Positions 6,012-14,685 of a DNA stretch of 15,673 nucleotides are shown in pieces (the stretch's first letter is position 1; each line of letters begins with the position of its first letter). The stretch lies in the NCBI GenBank assembly GCA_903825095.1, contig CAIJZF010000151.1:1-15673 (forward strand). Reading direction: 5' to 3'. This stretch comes from an uncultured Bacteroidota bacterium. Lineage in GTDB: Bacteria; Bacteroidota; Bacteroidia; Chitinophagales; Chitinophagaceae. The translations under genes were made by a program, and so were the position numbers. The notes under the pieces were generated by a model. It worked only from the letters and a program-made list of their open reading frames with translations. It searched no databases and was not told where the DNA came from.

Positions 6012-8786
6012 TTGCCTACCTTTTTAAAATATATTACTGTTATTATGGCCTTAGCTTTTGCCAGCACTAGCTATGCGCAGTCTGATACCAGCAGTAAAAT
6101 AAGCCTAGAGGTAAATAACGCAAGCCTATACAGTGTAGTTGAAAAAATAGAATCACAAACTTATTTTCATTTTTATTACGATAGCATTAGCCTAGGTAAT
6201 TTTACCATTAGCTATACAACTGCTTCTAAAAAAATATCCACTGCCCTAGCAGAAATATTTACGCCCTTGGGCATTCAATTTTATTTCGACAATCAAAACA
6301 ATATTTTTTTAACAAAGTCGAAACTACTGAGCTTAGCCATCAATAATTATTTTTTTACTGGCATAAAGCAACCTTCTTTAAACACCAGCAAAGACCTTGC
6401 TTTTGACACAGAAGAAATTGGCCCAATTCAAGAAGCCTTAGTAGATAAAAAAATATACGAAGTGGGTGATAAAGCGCTGAGCGGCACTCAAAATATTATT
6501 GCACTAGCAGGCTACATTAAAGACAATAAAACAGGTGAGCCAGTGGGAGGCGCTTCTGTATATATTGACAAACCAAGAATTGGTGTTACTACCGACCAAT
6601 ATGGGTTTTACAGTATTTCTCTTCCCAAGGGACGTCATATTCTAAATGTTCAAAGTATTGGCATGCGCGATGTAAAAAGACAAATTGTTTTATATAGCGA
6701 TGGCAATATGGATATGGACTTACAAGGTAGTATCATGTCACTTAAAAGAGTGGTTATCTCTTCTCAAAAAATGAGCAATGTAAGAGGTACACAAATGGGT
6801 GTTCAAAAACTAGATATTAAAACAGTGAAGCAAGTGCCGGTTGTTTTTGGAGAAGCCGATATATTAAGAGTAGTCACTACCCTTCCTGGCGTTAAAACGG
6901 TGGGCGAAGCAAGTACTGGTTTAAATGTAAGAGGTGGTTCTTCCGATCAAAATTTAATTTTATTCAACGACGCCACTATTTATAATCCTGCGCATTTCTT
7001 TGGTATGTTCTCCGCATTCAACCCTGAATTAATAAACTCTGTTGAACTCTATAAAGCAAGTATTCCTGCTAATTACGGCGGTAGACTCTCTTCAGTATTA
7101 GATATTACTAGCAGAGAAGGTAATAAAAAGGAATTTACAGGATCGGCGGGTATTGGTTTATTAACCAGCAGAGTGAATATTGAAGGCCCTTTAGTAAAAG
7201 ATAAATCGTCCTTTATATTAGGTGGAAGAACTACCTATTCTAATTGGTTGTTTAATTATTTACCTGAAGATTACAAAAATAGCAGAGCCGATTTTTACGA
7301 CCTTAACCTAATTGTGAATCATCAAATAGATAAGAAAAATACACTTTATTTCACTGGTTATATTAGCAATGATAAGTTCAATTTAAATAGCGACACCGCT
7401 TATGGCTATGGCAATAAAAACCTATCTGTAAAATGGAAACATATTTACACCACTAAATTAAACAGCTTAATTACAGTGGGTAATGACAATTACAATTATG
7501 CTATCAATAGCCAAAAACTTCCACTAACTGCTTATCAACTAAGTTTCAGTATTAACCAATCTTATTTCAAGGCACACTTTAATTATAATATAAATAGTAA
7601 GCATAGTATCGACTATGGTGTCAATTCAATTTATTATTCTTTAAACCCAGGTAATTACGTTCCACTGGGTGAAAAGTCGCTCATCAAACCAGACATCATC
7701 CCTACAGAACAAGCTTTAGAAAGCGCCTTCTATGCTAGCGAACACTATACTATTACCAGTGCGCTTAAATTAGATGCAGGTATTCGTTTTTCTGTATTTA
7801 ATGTATTAGGTGCTCAGTCCATTAATGAATACCCAGCAGGCATTCCAAGAACAGAAGAAAATATTTTAAGAACAGTGAACTATACAAGTGGTGATGTGAT
7901 TAAAACTTATGGAGGCCCCGAGTATCGACTAGCTTTAAGATATGTAATTGATGAAACTTTTTCTTTAAAAGCCTCTTACAATACACAACGCCAATATATT
8001 CACTCTTTATCCAATACTACGGCCATGGCCCCTACCGATGTTTGGAAACTAAGTGACCCGAATATTAAACCTCAAATGGGAGATCAAATTTCTTTCGGTT
8101 TGTATAAGAATTTAAAATCGAACACTATTGAAACTTCTTTAGAAGTATATTATAAAAACATTGAAAACTATTTAGATTATAAGAGTGGCGCCAAATTGGT
8201 TATGAACCATCATATAGAAACCGATGTGATTGGCACTAAAGGAAAAGCCTACGGTGTAGAATTATTAGTGAAAAAACTTTCAGGCAAATTAAATGGATGG
8301 ATTAGTTATACCTGGTCTCGTATTTTACTGCGTATGAACGACCCAACTGCAGGTGAAATAATTAATAAAGGTGAATTCTATCCAGGTAATTATGATAAGC
8401 CAAATGATGTGACAGTAATTGCCAATTACCGTTTTAGTCACCGCTTTAGCGTTTCTATGAATGGCAATTATAGTACCGGCCGCCCTATAACCCTTCCTAT
8501 TGGTTTATTTAGTTATGGTGGTTCCATGCGTACTTTATATGCCGACAGAAATGCATATCGCATTCCCGATTATTTCAGAACCGATTTCTCTATGAACATT
8601 GAAGGCAACCATAAAGTGAATCAGGTATTCCATAATTCATGGTCTATTGGAGTGTATAACTTAACAGGTCGTAAAAATCCTTATTCCATTTATTATGTTT
8701 CTGAAAATGGAATGGTGAATGGATACAAACTTTCCATCTTTGGTAATGCCATTCCTTATATTAATTTAAATATTAAGTTTAAATAA
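6012..8786 (+). CDS. TonB-dependent outer-membrane receptor with STN and carboxypeptidase-like domains
   Basis: The 924-residue protein has a signal peptide (1-23, ending SYAQ). An STN domain (about 29-104, ISLEVNNASLYSVVEKI) is the type used in transducing receptors. A long linker follows, then a carboxypeptidase-regulatory-like beta domain (about 163-238, AGYIKDNKTGEPVGGASVYI ... TTDQYGFYSISLP). The plug (about 255-370) has LPGVKTVGEASTGLNVRGGSSDQNLILFNDATIYNPAHFFGMFSAFNPELINSVELYKAS, and a beta barrel runs to the C-terminus, which ends with strand NLNIKFK. Such receptors import ligands using the TonB-ExbBD proton-motive force. It is not a typical SusC, and its partner is a DUF4249 lipoprotein, not SusD. 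No sigma factor or FecR is adjacent. Its start is a TTG four bases after the previous stop; no in-frame ATG precedes it, and the first internal ATG (6045) would cut the signal. Ligand unknown. Confidence 0.92.
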   Translation: MPTFLKYITVIMALAFASTSYAQSDTSSKISLEVNNASLYSVVEKIESQTYFHFYYDSISLGNFTISYTTASKKISTALAEIFTPLGIQFYFDNQNNIFLTKSKLLSLAINNYFFTGIKQPSLNTSKDLAFDTEEIGPIQEALVDKKIYEVGDKALSGTQNIIALAGYIKDNKTGEPVGGASVYIDKPRIGVTTDQYGFYSISLPKGRHILNVQSIGMRDVKRQIVLYSDGNMDMDLQGSIMSLKRVVISSQKMSNVRGTQMGVQKLDIKTVKQVPVVFGEADILRVVTTLPGVKTVGEASTGLNVRGGSSDQNLILFNDATIYNPAHFFGMFSAFNPELINSVELYKASIPANYGGRLSSVLDITSREGNKKEFTGSAGIGLLTSRVNIEGPLVKDKSSFILGGRTTYSNWLFNYLPEDYKNSRADFYDLNLIVNHQIDKKNTLYFTGYISNDKFNLNSDTAYGYGNKNLSVKWKHIYTTKLNSLITVGNDNYNYAINSQKLPLTAYQLSFSINQSYFKAHFNYNINSKHSIDYGVNSIYYSLNPGNYVPLGEKSLIKPDIIPTEQALESAFYASEHYTITSALKLDAGIRFSVFNVLGAQSINEYPAGIPRTEENILRTVNYTSGDVIKTYGGPEYRLALRYVIDETFSLKASYNTQRQYIHSLSNTTAMAPTDVWKLSDPNIKPQMGDQISFGLYKNLKSNTIETSLEVYYKNIENYLDYKSGAKLVMNHHIETDVIGTKGKAYGVELLVKKLSGKLNGWISYTWSRILLRMNDPTAGEIINKGEFYPGNYDKPNDVTVIANYRFSHRFSVSMNGNYSTGRPITLPIGLFSYGGSMRTLYADRNAYRIPDYFRTDFSMNIEGNHKVNQVFHNSWSIGVYNLTGRKNPYSIYYVSENGMVNGYKLSIFGNAIPYINLNIKFK

Positions 8787-8792
8787 GCAACT

Positions 8793-9962
8793 ATGAAAAA
8801 GAGAATTATTTATAGCTTATTCATTCTTGGTCTTTGGGCATGCAAGGAAAAATATATTTCCCCTGTCATCTCTCCAAGTACTGGCTATTTAGTAGTAGAA
8901 GGTATTATTAATAGCGGTATAGGAGAAACCAATATTATACTTAGTAGAACGGCCGCCTTGTCATCTAATACCGTTAAATACGAAGGAGGTGCTAAAGTAA
9001 ATGTAGAAGGAGATGACAATAGCCTTTATCCTTTAACAGAAATCTCAAAAGGACATTATAGTGTTTCAAAATTAAATTTAAACGCCAATAAAAAATACAG
9101 AATAAATATTGCCACTTTAGATGGTAAAAAATATTTATCCGATTTTGCTGCAGTAAAAATTAACCCTGCTATTGATAGTATTAATTATAAAACTGAATCA
9201 CAAGGGTTGCAATTTTATGTAGACACCCACGACCCTTCTAATAATACAAAGTATTACCAATGGGATTATACCGAAACCTGGGAGTTTCATTCCACTTATC
9301 AAACCTATCTAAAATATAAAATTATTAATAGTTCCAAAGGACAACAATACAGTGTGGTGTTTTCCGATTCTACCAGATTTGCTTGGGATATGGGTCAATA
9401 CATTTGCTGGAAAACAGAAAATTCAAGTTCAATTTTAACTGGGTCTACAGCCAATATGAGTAGTGATGTAGTACACTTACCTATTCATTCTATTCCCCCT
9501 GCTTCTTGGAAACTAGGCGTATTATATAGTATTAATGTAAGACAATACAGTTTAAGCAAGGGCCGCTATGAATTTTTACAAAGAATGAAAAAAAATACAG
9601 AAGGCACAGGTTCTATTTTTGACGCGCAACCTTCTGAACTTACGGGAAATATTCATTGCACTACTAATAACGACCCAGTCATTGGCTATATTGACGTTTG
9701 CCCTGTGCAAGAAAAAAGAATTTTTGTAAATCCTTATCAAGTGCCTGATTGGGCTTATTGGTTATACAAACCTGATTGTCCAGAAATTGCAGTTACTAAT
9801 AATAGTGATAGTATTCAAATTAAAGCAATTATGCTACTACCTACTAATTATAAAGACATTAATGCAATGACGGGTGCTATTATTAGTTTTTATGCAGCCC
9901 CTCCAGAATGTGTCGACTGCAGATTACGCGGCACTAATATAAAACCCTCTTTTTGGAAATAA
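8793..9962 (+). CDS. DUF4249 lipoprotein, presumed surface partner of the receptor
   Basis: The 389-residue protein has a lipoprotein signal, MKKRIIYSLFILGLWAC, with lipidated Cys17. The mature part matches DUF4249. An early GYLVVEGIINSGIGETNIILSRT segment (31-53) is followed by a second strand-rich repeat with YEGGAKVNVEGDDNSLYPL (63-81) and NKKYRINIATLDGKKYLSD. The C-terminus carries the family tail, with ECVDCRLRGTNIKPSFW (372-388) including the Cys-x-x-Cys pair. In Bacteroidota these proteins nearly always follow a TonB-dependent receptor of this type and are thought to sit on it at the surface. That role, similar to SusD, is inferred from gene pairing. Here the gene starts 6 bases after the receptor stop. 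Twelve bases after its own stop comes an MG2 protein gene. The ATG at 8793 begins the lipoprotein signal directly. Confidence 0.85.
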   Translation: MKKRIIYSLFILGLWACKEKYISPVISPSTGYLVVEGIINSGIGETNIILSRTAALSSNTVKYEGGAKVNVEGDDNSLYPLTEISKGHYSVSKLNLNANKKYRINIATLDGKKYLSDFAAVKINPAIDSINYKTESQGLQFYVDTHDPSNNTKYYQWDYTETWEFHSTYQTYLKYKIINSSKGQQYSVVFSDSTRFAWDMGQYICWKTENSSSILTGSTANMSSDVVHLPIHSIPPASWKLGVLYSINVRQYSLSKGRYEFLQRMKKNTEGTGSIFDAQPSELTGNIHCTTNNDPVIGYIDVCPVQEKRIFVNPYQVPDWAYWLYKPDCPEIAVTNNSDSIQIKAIMLLPTNYKDINAMTGAIISFYAAPPECVDCRLRGTNIKPSFWK

Positions 9963-9974
9963 ACCAACTACACT

Positions 9975-12398
9975 ATGAAGCACTACATATATAATAGCAT
10001 GGTTGGTTTAGTATTGGCAACTTTATTGCTAGTAAGCTTGCAAGTAGCAGGGCAAAATAAAGAGCTTATTAGCTTACAGAATGCTGTTGAGAATTTTACC
10101 CAAAATAATTTACAAGAAAAGCTTTACATACATACCGACAAAAATTTCTACCTAGCGAATGAAATTTGTTGGTTTAAGATATATAATGTGGATGCTATTT
10201 TAAATAGGCCTTTAACCATAAGTAAGGTTGCTTATCTAGAATTAATAGACAATAATAATAAAGCTGTTTGGCAAGAAAAAATTGAATTAAATGAAGCAAC
10301 CGGTAATGGTTCTATACTTATACCAAGTGCCATTGCCACTGGCAATTATACATTAAGGGCCTATACCAATTGGATGAAAAATTTCAATGAAGGTTTTTTC
10401 TTCGAAAAGAAAATTTCTATTCTTAACCCCTCATTAACACAAGAAAATAATTATATCCCTAATAAAGAAAATTACTCCATTCAAATTTTCCCAGAAGGGG
10501 GTAATTTAGTGGTGGGCCAAGCAGCTAGAGTGGCTTTTAAAATTGCCAATCAATTGGGGAAAGGTGTTCAAGCAAAGGGCTATTTATTAAATGAAAAAGG
10601 TGATACCATTACAAAGTGCAATACTTCTTCATTAGGCATAGGTAGTATGGGCATGGGTAGTTTCAATTTTACGCCTCAGGCAAATCATAGTTATAGTTTA
10701 TTGCTCATTACAGATGGCGATAAAACAATTAGTCAACCATTGCCTAAAACATTTGATAAAGGCTATACACTTAGCCTTGGAAATAGTGCAGCAAATACAT
10801 CAAACAAAATAAATGTGAAAATTGCTGGCATAGAACTTGAAAATACAAATGTTTATTTAATAGTTCATTCAAGAGGCCTTGTTTCTCATACTATTACAGG
10901 TCAAATTATCAATGGTAACTGCTCTTTAGAAATTGATAAAAATAAATTAAACGAAGGCATTAATATAATTACTTTATTTAATCAAGCACAAGAGCCTGTT
11001 TGCGAGAGATTATATTTTAATTATCCAAAAAATATTCTTGAAGCAAGTCTTGATTTAGAAAGCCCTTTATTAGAAAAAAGAAGAAAAGTAAATCTTCAAA
11101 TTGCTACCAAGCAAACCAATAATGGTTTTGCTGCAGCAAATTTATCAATGGCTGTTTATAAGATTGATTCTATTCAAACCCTAGATGAAAATAATATTCA
11201 AAATTATATTTGGCTAAGCTCTGACCTAGTAGGCCGTATTGAAAACCCTGCCTCCTATTTTCAAAATAATGATAGCAATACCTTGCTTGCCATAGATGAA
11301 TTGATGCTTGTGAATGGATGGCGCCGATTTAAATGGGAAACTGTTTTAGCAGGTACGCGTCCAAGTTTTAAATACTTACCAGAACTAGCTGGCAGTATTA
11401 TTACCGGTAAAATGGTACAAAAAGGAACAACCAATCTAGTTAAAGATATTACAGGCTTTATTTCCATGCCTAGCAAGAACACTTTATTTAAAGCAGGCAT
11501 TAGCGATGAGAGTGGTAATATTAAATTTGAGTTTCCTCATTTATACAATGATGGTCAAGTTATTCTAGAAGCCGATAGCAGCAAATACAACGCACATAAA
11601 ATTGAAATAGACAACCCTTTTTACCAAAGTAAAAATAATAGTCAAATTATTGAGCCCTTACTACTAACTAAATTGAATAAAGAAATGGTTCAGCAATTAA
11701 ATAGTAATATTGAAATTCAAAATCATTTTAAGGCAGATAATTTTAATCAGTTTATATCCCCTACCATTGATAGCAATGCTTTTTATTATAAACCAGACTA
11801 TACTTACTATTTAGACTTATATGCGCGATTTACAACAATGGAGGAAGTCATTAGAGAATATGTGACACCACTTACCTTAACTAAAAATGAGGGCCGGTTT
11901 CAATTAGCCGTTTATGACGATCAGAATAAACGTTTCTTTGATAAAGCACCCCTTGTTTTATTAGACGGTGTGCCCATTTTAAATATGGATAAGTTTATTG
12001 AATATGATCCTTTAAAAATTAGAAAATTAGAAGTGGTAAGTAGAACTTATTTTTCAGGCAATATGGCCTTTAATGGTATTGCTAATTTTATTACTTACAA
12101 TGGAAAAATGGAAGGCTATGAATTAGACCCGAGAGCCACCCTAATTGACTATAAAGGCCTGCAAATGCAAAGAGAGTTTATTGCGCCAGTATATGAAAAC
12201 CAAAATCAGATTGACAGCCGCAGCCCCGATTTTAGACATCTATTAAACTGGTCACCCAATATAAATACCACTACTAAGGGCAAAATTAATACTGCCTTTT
12301 ATACTTCTGATGTACCAGGGAAATATGCCATTGTAGTGCAAGGTATTTCCAAACAGGGCCAACCTATTTACAAAGAGGTTACATTTATTGTAAAATAA
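9975..12398 (+). CDS. Exported MG2-type protein with a plug-like C-terminal segment and no barrel
   Basis: The 807-residue protein has a Sec signal (1-27, ending VAGQN). An MG2-like domain follows (about 47-152: EKLYIHTDKNFYLANEICWFKIY ... TGNYTLRAYTNWMKNF), as in the macroglobulin beta-sandwich modules. More beta-rich segments fill the middle, such as FPEGGNLVVGQAARVAFKIANQLGKGV, which resembles a second MG module. Near residues 655-715 there is a plug-like motif, PLVLLDGVPILNMDKFIEYDPLKIRKLEVV ... GIANFITYNGK, the same kind of segment found in TonB receptor plugs. No beta barrel follows; the protein continues to another strand-rich tail. The length is far below full macroglobulins and no thioester motif is seen. 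It is the last of the four-gene operon, so it is probably periplasmic or surface-exposed and tied to the receptor. Its partner and function are unknown. Confidence 0.8.
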   Translation: MKHYIYNSMVGLVLATLLLVSLQVAGQNKELISLQNAVENFTQNNLQEKLYIHTDKNFYLANEICWFKIYNVDAILNRPLTISKVAYLELIDNNNKAVWQEKIELNEATGNGSILIPSAIATGNYTLRAYTNWMKNFNEGFFFEKKISILNPSLTQENNYIPNKENYSIQIFPEGGNLVVGQAARVAFKIANQLGKGVQAKGYLLNEKGDTITKCNTSSLGIGSMGMGSFNFTPQANHSYSLLLITDGDKTISQPLPKTFDKGYTLSLGNSAANTSNKINVKIAGIELENTNVYLIVHSRGLVSHTITGQIINGNCSLEIDKNKLNEGINIITLFNQAQEPVCERLYFNYPKNILEASLDLESPLLEKRRKVNLQIATKQTNNGFAAANLSMAVYKIDSIQTLDENNIQNYIWLSSDLVGRIENPASYFQNNDSNTLLAIDELMLVNGWRRFKWETVLAGTRPSFKYLPELAGSIITGKMVQKGTTNLVKDITGFISMPSKNTLFKAGISDESGNIKFEFPHLYNDGQVILEADSSKYNAHKIEIDNPFYQSKNNSQIIEPLLLTKLNKEMVQQLNSNIEIQNHFKADNFNQFISPTIDSNAFYYKPDYTYYLDLYARFTTMEEVIREYVTPLTLTKNEGRFQLAVYDDQNKRFFDKAPLVLLDGVPILNMDKFIEYDPLKIRKLEVVSRTYFSGNMAFNGIANFITYNGKMEGYELDPRATLIDYKGLQMQREFIAPVYENQNQIDSRSPDFRHLLNWSPNINTTTKGKINTAFYTSDVPGKYAIVVQGISKQGQPIYKEVTFIVK

Positions 12399-12443
12399 GT
12401 CTCCCACTAGTCTCATTTATAGTCATTTACCACTAATCCATCT

Positions 12444-12451
12444 TTATTTTG
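12444..12451 (+). promoter_or_regulatory. Weak candidate -7 element of the ThuA/dehydrogenase gene
   Basis: TTATTTTG, followed by CC, differs from TAnnTTTG at one base. It lies 62 bases before the ATG at 12514, within the 115-base gap after the receptor operon. I see no TTTG at the right distance upstream and no terminator in this gap, so partial read-through from the receptor operon is also possible. Confidence 0.2.
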
Positions 12452-12513
12452 CCATAAGCGAAAAAAGTAGGAATTTAACTGCCACAAACGAACCATTCAC
12501 AACGCTAATAAAC

Positions 12514-14640
12514 ATGAAAAAAACAATCCATTTTACAATGAAGTCTCTAGCATTATTTTGCTTTTTATTATTCACTCTTGCATCTTGTAGTAGTAAAAGA
12601 AGTAGCAAGCCCACTATTTTAGTATTTTATAAAACAGGAGGTTACTACCATGAGTCTATTCCCACAGGTGTTAAAGCCATTCAGGAATTGGGTGCAAAAA
12701 ATGGTTTTGATGTAGATACCACTACCAATGCTGGTAAGTTTACAGAAGATAGTTTGAAAAAATATGCTGCCTTGGTTTTCTTAAGCAGTACAGGTGAAAT
12801 ATTAAGCGGCAATCAAGAAATTGCAGTAGAAAGATATATGCAAGCAGGTGGAGGTTTTGTAGGCATACATGCTGCTGCAGATGCTGAATATGATTGGAAC
12901 TGGTATGTGAAAATGATTGGCGCTTCTTTTAAAAGCCACCCAGAACAACAAGAAGCTACATTAGTTATAAACGATAAAAATCATCCTTCTACCGATAGCC
13001 TACCAGCTACTTGGACTAGAAAAGATGAGTGGTATAATTTTAAAAATTTAAATAGCGATGTTAAAGTACTTATTAGCATTGATGAAAAATCATATAAAGG
13101 TGGAGAGAATGGAGACAAACATCCTATGGCTTGGTACCATAATTTTGATGGTGGTAGAGTATTTTATACAGAACTAGGTCATACCAATGAGTCTTATTCA
13201 GACCCTATGTTTTTGAAACATATTTTAGGCGGTATACAATATGCTATTGGAGACAACAAAGCAGACTATAGTAAGGCACATAGTATATTTGCACCTGATG
13301 AAAGCCATTTCACCAAAACCGATTTAGTCACTGGCACTTTCTTCGAGCCCACAGAACTTTCAGTACTTCCTAATTTAGATGTATTAGTGGTTCAACGTCG
13401 TGGTGAAATAATGTTATATAATAATACTTCTAAAAAAATTAAGCAAGCAGGTTTTTTAAATGTGTATTGGAAAACCAATGCCCCTGGTGTGAATTCAGAA
13501 GAAGGTTTATTGGGCGTAAAAGCCGATCCCGATTTTGCAAAAAATCATTTTGTGTATATGTTTTATAGTGCGCCCGATTCTTCTGTGAATAGACTTTCTC
13601 GTTTTACTTTAGAAAATGACACTATTTTAAATAGCTCTGAAAAAGTAATTTTAGAATTTTATGAGCAACGTGATATTTGTTGTCATACAGGTGGTTCAAT
13701 TGCCTTTGGCCCAAATAAAACTTTATTTGTTTCAACGGGTGACAACACTACCCCATTCGATGAGCCTAAACAAAAATATGCAAGTCATGGTTATGCACCT
13801 TTGGATGATCGCCCTGGTCATCTTCAATATGATGAGCGTCGCGGTACAGCGAATACCAACGATTTAAGAGGAAAAATTTTACGTATTAGGGTAAAAGAAG
13901 ATGGTACCTATGAAATACCTGAAGGAAATTTATTCCCTAAAGGCACAGACAAAGCAAGGCCAGAAATTTATGTAATGGGAAATCGTAATCCTTACCGTAT
14001 TTCTGTAGATCCTAAAAATGGTAATTTATATTGGGGTGAAGTAGGCCCAGATGCGAATATAGATAGTTTAGAGACAAGAGGTCCTCAGGGTTATGATGAA
14101 GTAAACCAAGCACGTAAGGCTGGATTCTTTGGATGGCCTTTCTTTATTGGTAATAATTATCCATACCATATTTATGATTATGCAACAGGTAAATCGGGCC
14201 CAGCCTTTGATCCTGCAAAACCTATTAATAATTCAAGAAACAATACAGGCTTAACTGAATTACCTCCAGCACAACCTGCCTTTATTTGGTATCCCTATGG
14301 TATTTCAACCACAGACTTCCCTTCTTTAGGCGCAGGTGGAAGAACAGCCATGGCAGGTCCAGTTTATTATAGCGACTTATATCCAAAAGAAACAAGATAC
14401 CCTTCTTATTATGATGGTAAATTCTTTTTCAATGAATGGATGCGTGGTTATATTAAAGCTGTAACGATGAAGCCCAATGGAGACTATGATAGAATGGAAC
14501 CTTTTATGCCGAATACAAAGTTCCATGCTGCGATTGATATTGAAGTAGGTCCTGATGGTCGTTTCTATGTATTAGAATACGGTTCAGGCTGGTTCAGTAA
14601 AAATGCAGATGCTGGTTTATCAAGAATTGATTATAAATGA
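12514..14640 (+). CDS. Lipoprotein fusing a ThuA-like domain to a quinoprotein glucose/sorbosone dehydrogenase-like propeller
   Basis: The 708-residue protein has a lipoprotein signal ending LASC, with lipidated Cys25. M9 (12538) is an alternative start that keeps the signal. A ThuA-type, class I glutamine-amidotransferase-like domain covers about 33-245: KPTILVFYKTGGYYHESIPTG, then GGGFVGIHAAADAEYDWNWY, and HPMAWYHNFDGGRVFYTELGH. A beta-propeller follows (about 268-708). It has the family marks EEGLLGVKADPDF, ICCHTGG (His391 probably matches the catalytic base of soluble PQQ glucose dehydrogenase), DLRGKILRI and GNRNPYRI. The fusion is common in Bacteroidota and is linked to sugar oxidation or breakdown. 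Many relatives carry further C-terminal modules, such as a PKD domain or cytochrome c. Here the protein ends with the propeller, so its electron acceptor must be separate. A PQQ cofactor and the substrate are inferred. A class V aminotransferase-fold gene follows 45 bases later. Confidence 0.9.
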   Translation: MKKTIHFTMKSLALFCFLLFTLASCSSKRSSKPTILVFYKTGGYYHESIPTGVKAIQELGAKNGFDVDTTTNAGKFTEDSLKKYAALVFLSSTGEILSGNQEIAVERYMQAGGGFVGIHAAADAEYDWNWYVKMIGASFKSHPEQQEATLVINDKNHPSTDSLPATWTRKDEWYNFKNLNSDVKVLISIDEKSYKGGENGDKHPMAWYHNFDGGRVFYTELGHTNESYSDPMFLKHILGGIQYAIGDNKADYSKAHSIFAPDESHFTKTDLVTGTFFEPTELSVLPNLDVLVVQRRGEIMLYNNTSKKIKQAGFLNVYWKTNAPGVNSEEGLLGVKADPDFAKNHFVYMFYSAPDSSVNRLSRFTLENDTILNSSEKVILEFYEQRDICCHTGGSIAFGPNKTLFVSTGDNTTPFDEPKQKYASHGYAPLDDRPGHLQYDERRGTANTNDLRGKILRIRVKEDGTYEIPEGNLFPKGTDKARPEIYVMGNRNPYRISVDPKNGNLYWGEVGPDANIDSLETRGPQGYDEVNQARKAGFFGWPFFIGNNYPYHIYDYATGKSGPAFDPAKPINNSRNNTGLTELPPAQPAFIWYPYGISTTDFPSLGAGGRTAMAGPVYYSDLYPKETRYPSYYDGKFFFNEWMRGYIKAVTMKPNGDYDRMEPFMPNTKFHAAIDIEVGPDGRFYVLEYGSGWFSKNADAGLSRIDYK

Positions 14641-14685
14641 TTTCGTAATTAGTATATAATAGAACTTACACTTAAATCTTTTAAC

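Noticed and set aside
6012..8786. SusC-type receptor with a SusD partner
   Set aside because: The next gene is a DUF4249 lipoprotein, not SusD, and the domain pattern is that of the non-SusC receptor group.
11261..11500. 79-codon minus-strand open frame
   Set aside because: Falls inside the MG2-type protein gene, with no signal, motif or promoter of its own.
9975..12398. Full thioester macroglobulin
   Set aside because: No thioester Cys-x-x-Gln motif in a suitable context, and the protein is roughly half the length of full macroglobulins.
13661..13867. 68-codon plus-strand open frame
   Set aside because: Lies inside the propeller-coding region in another frame and has no recognisable features.
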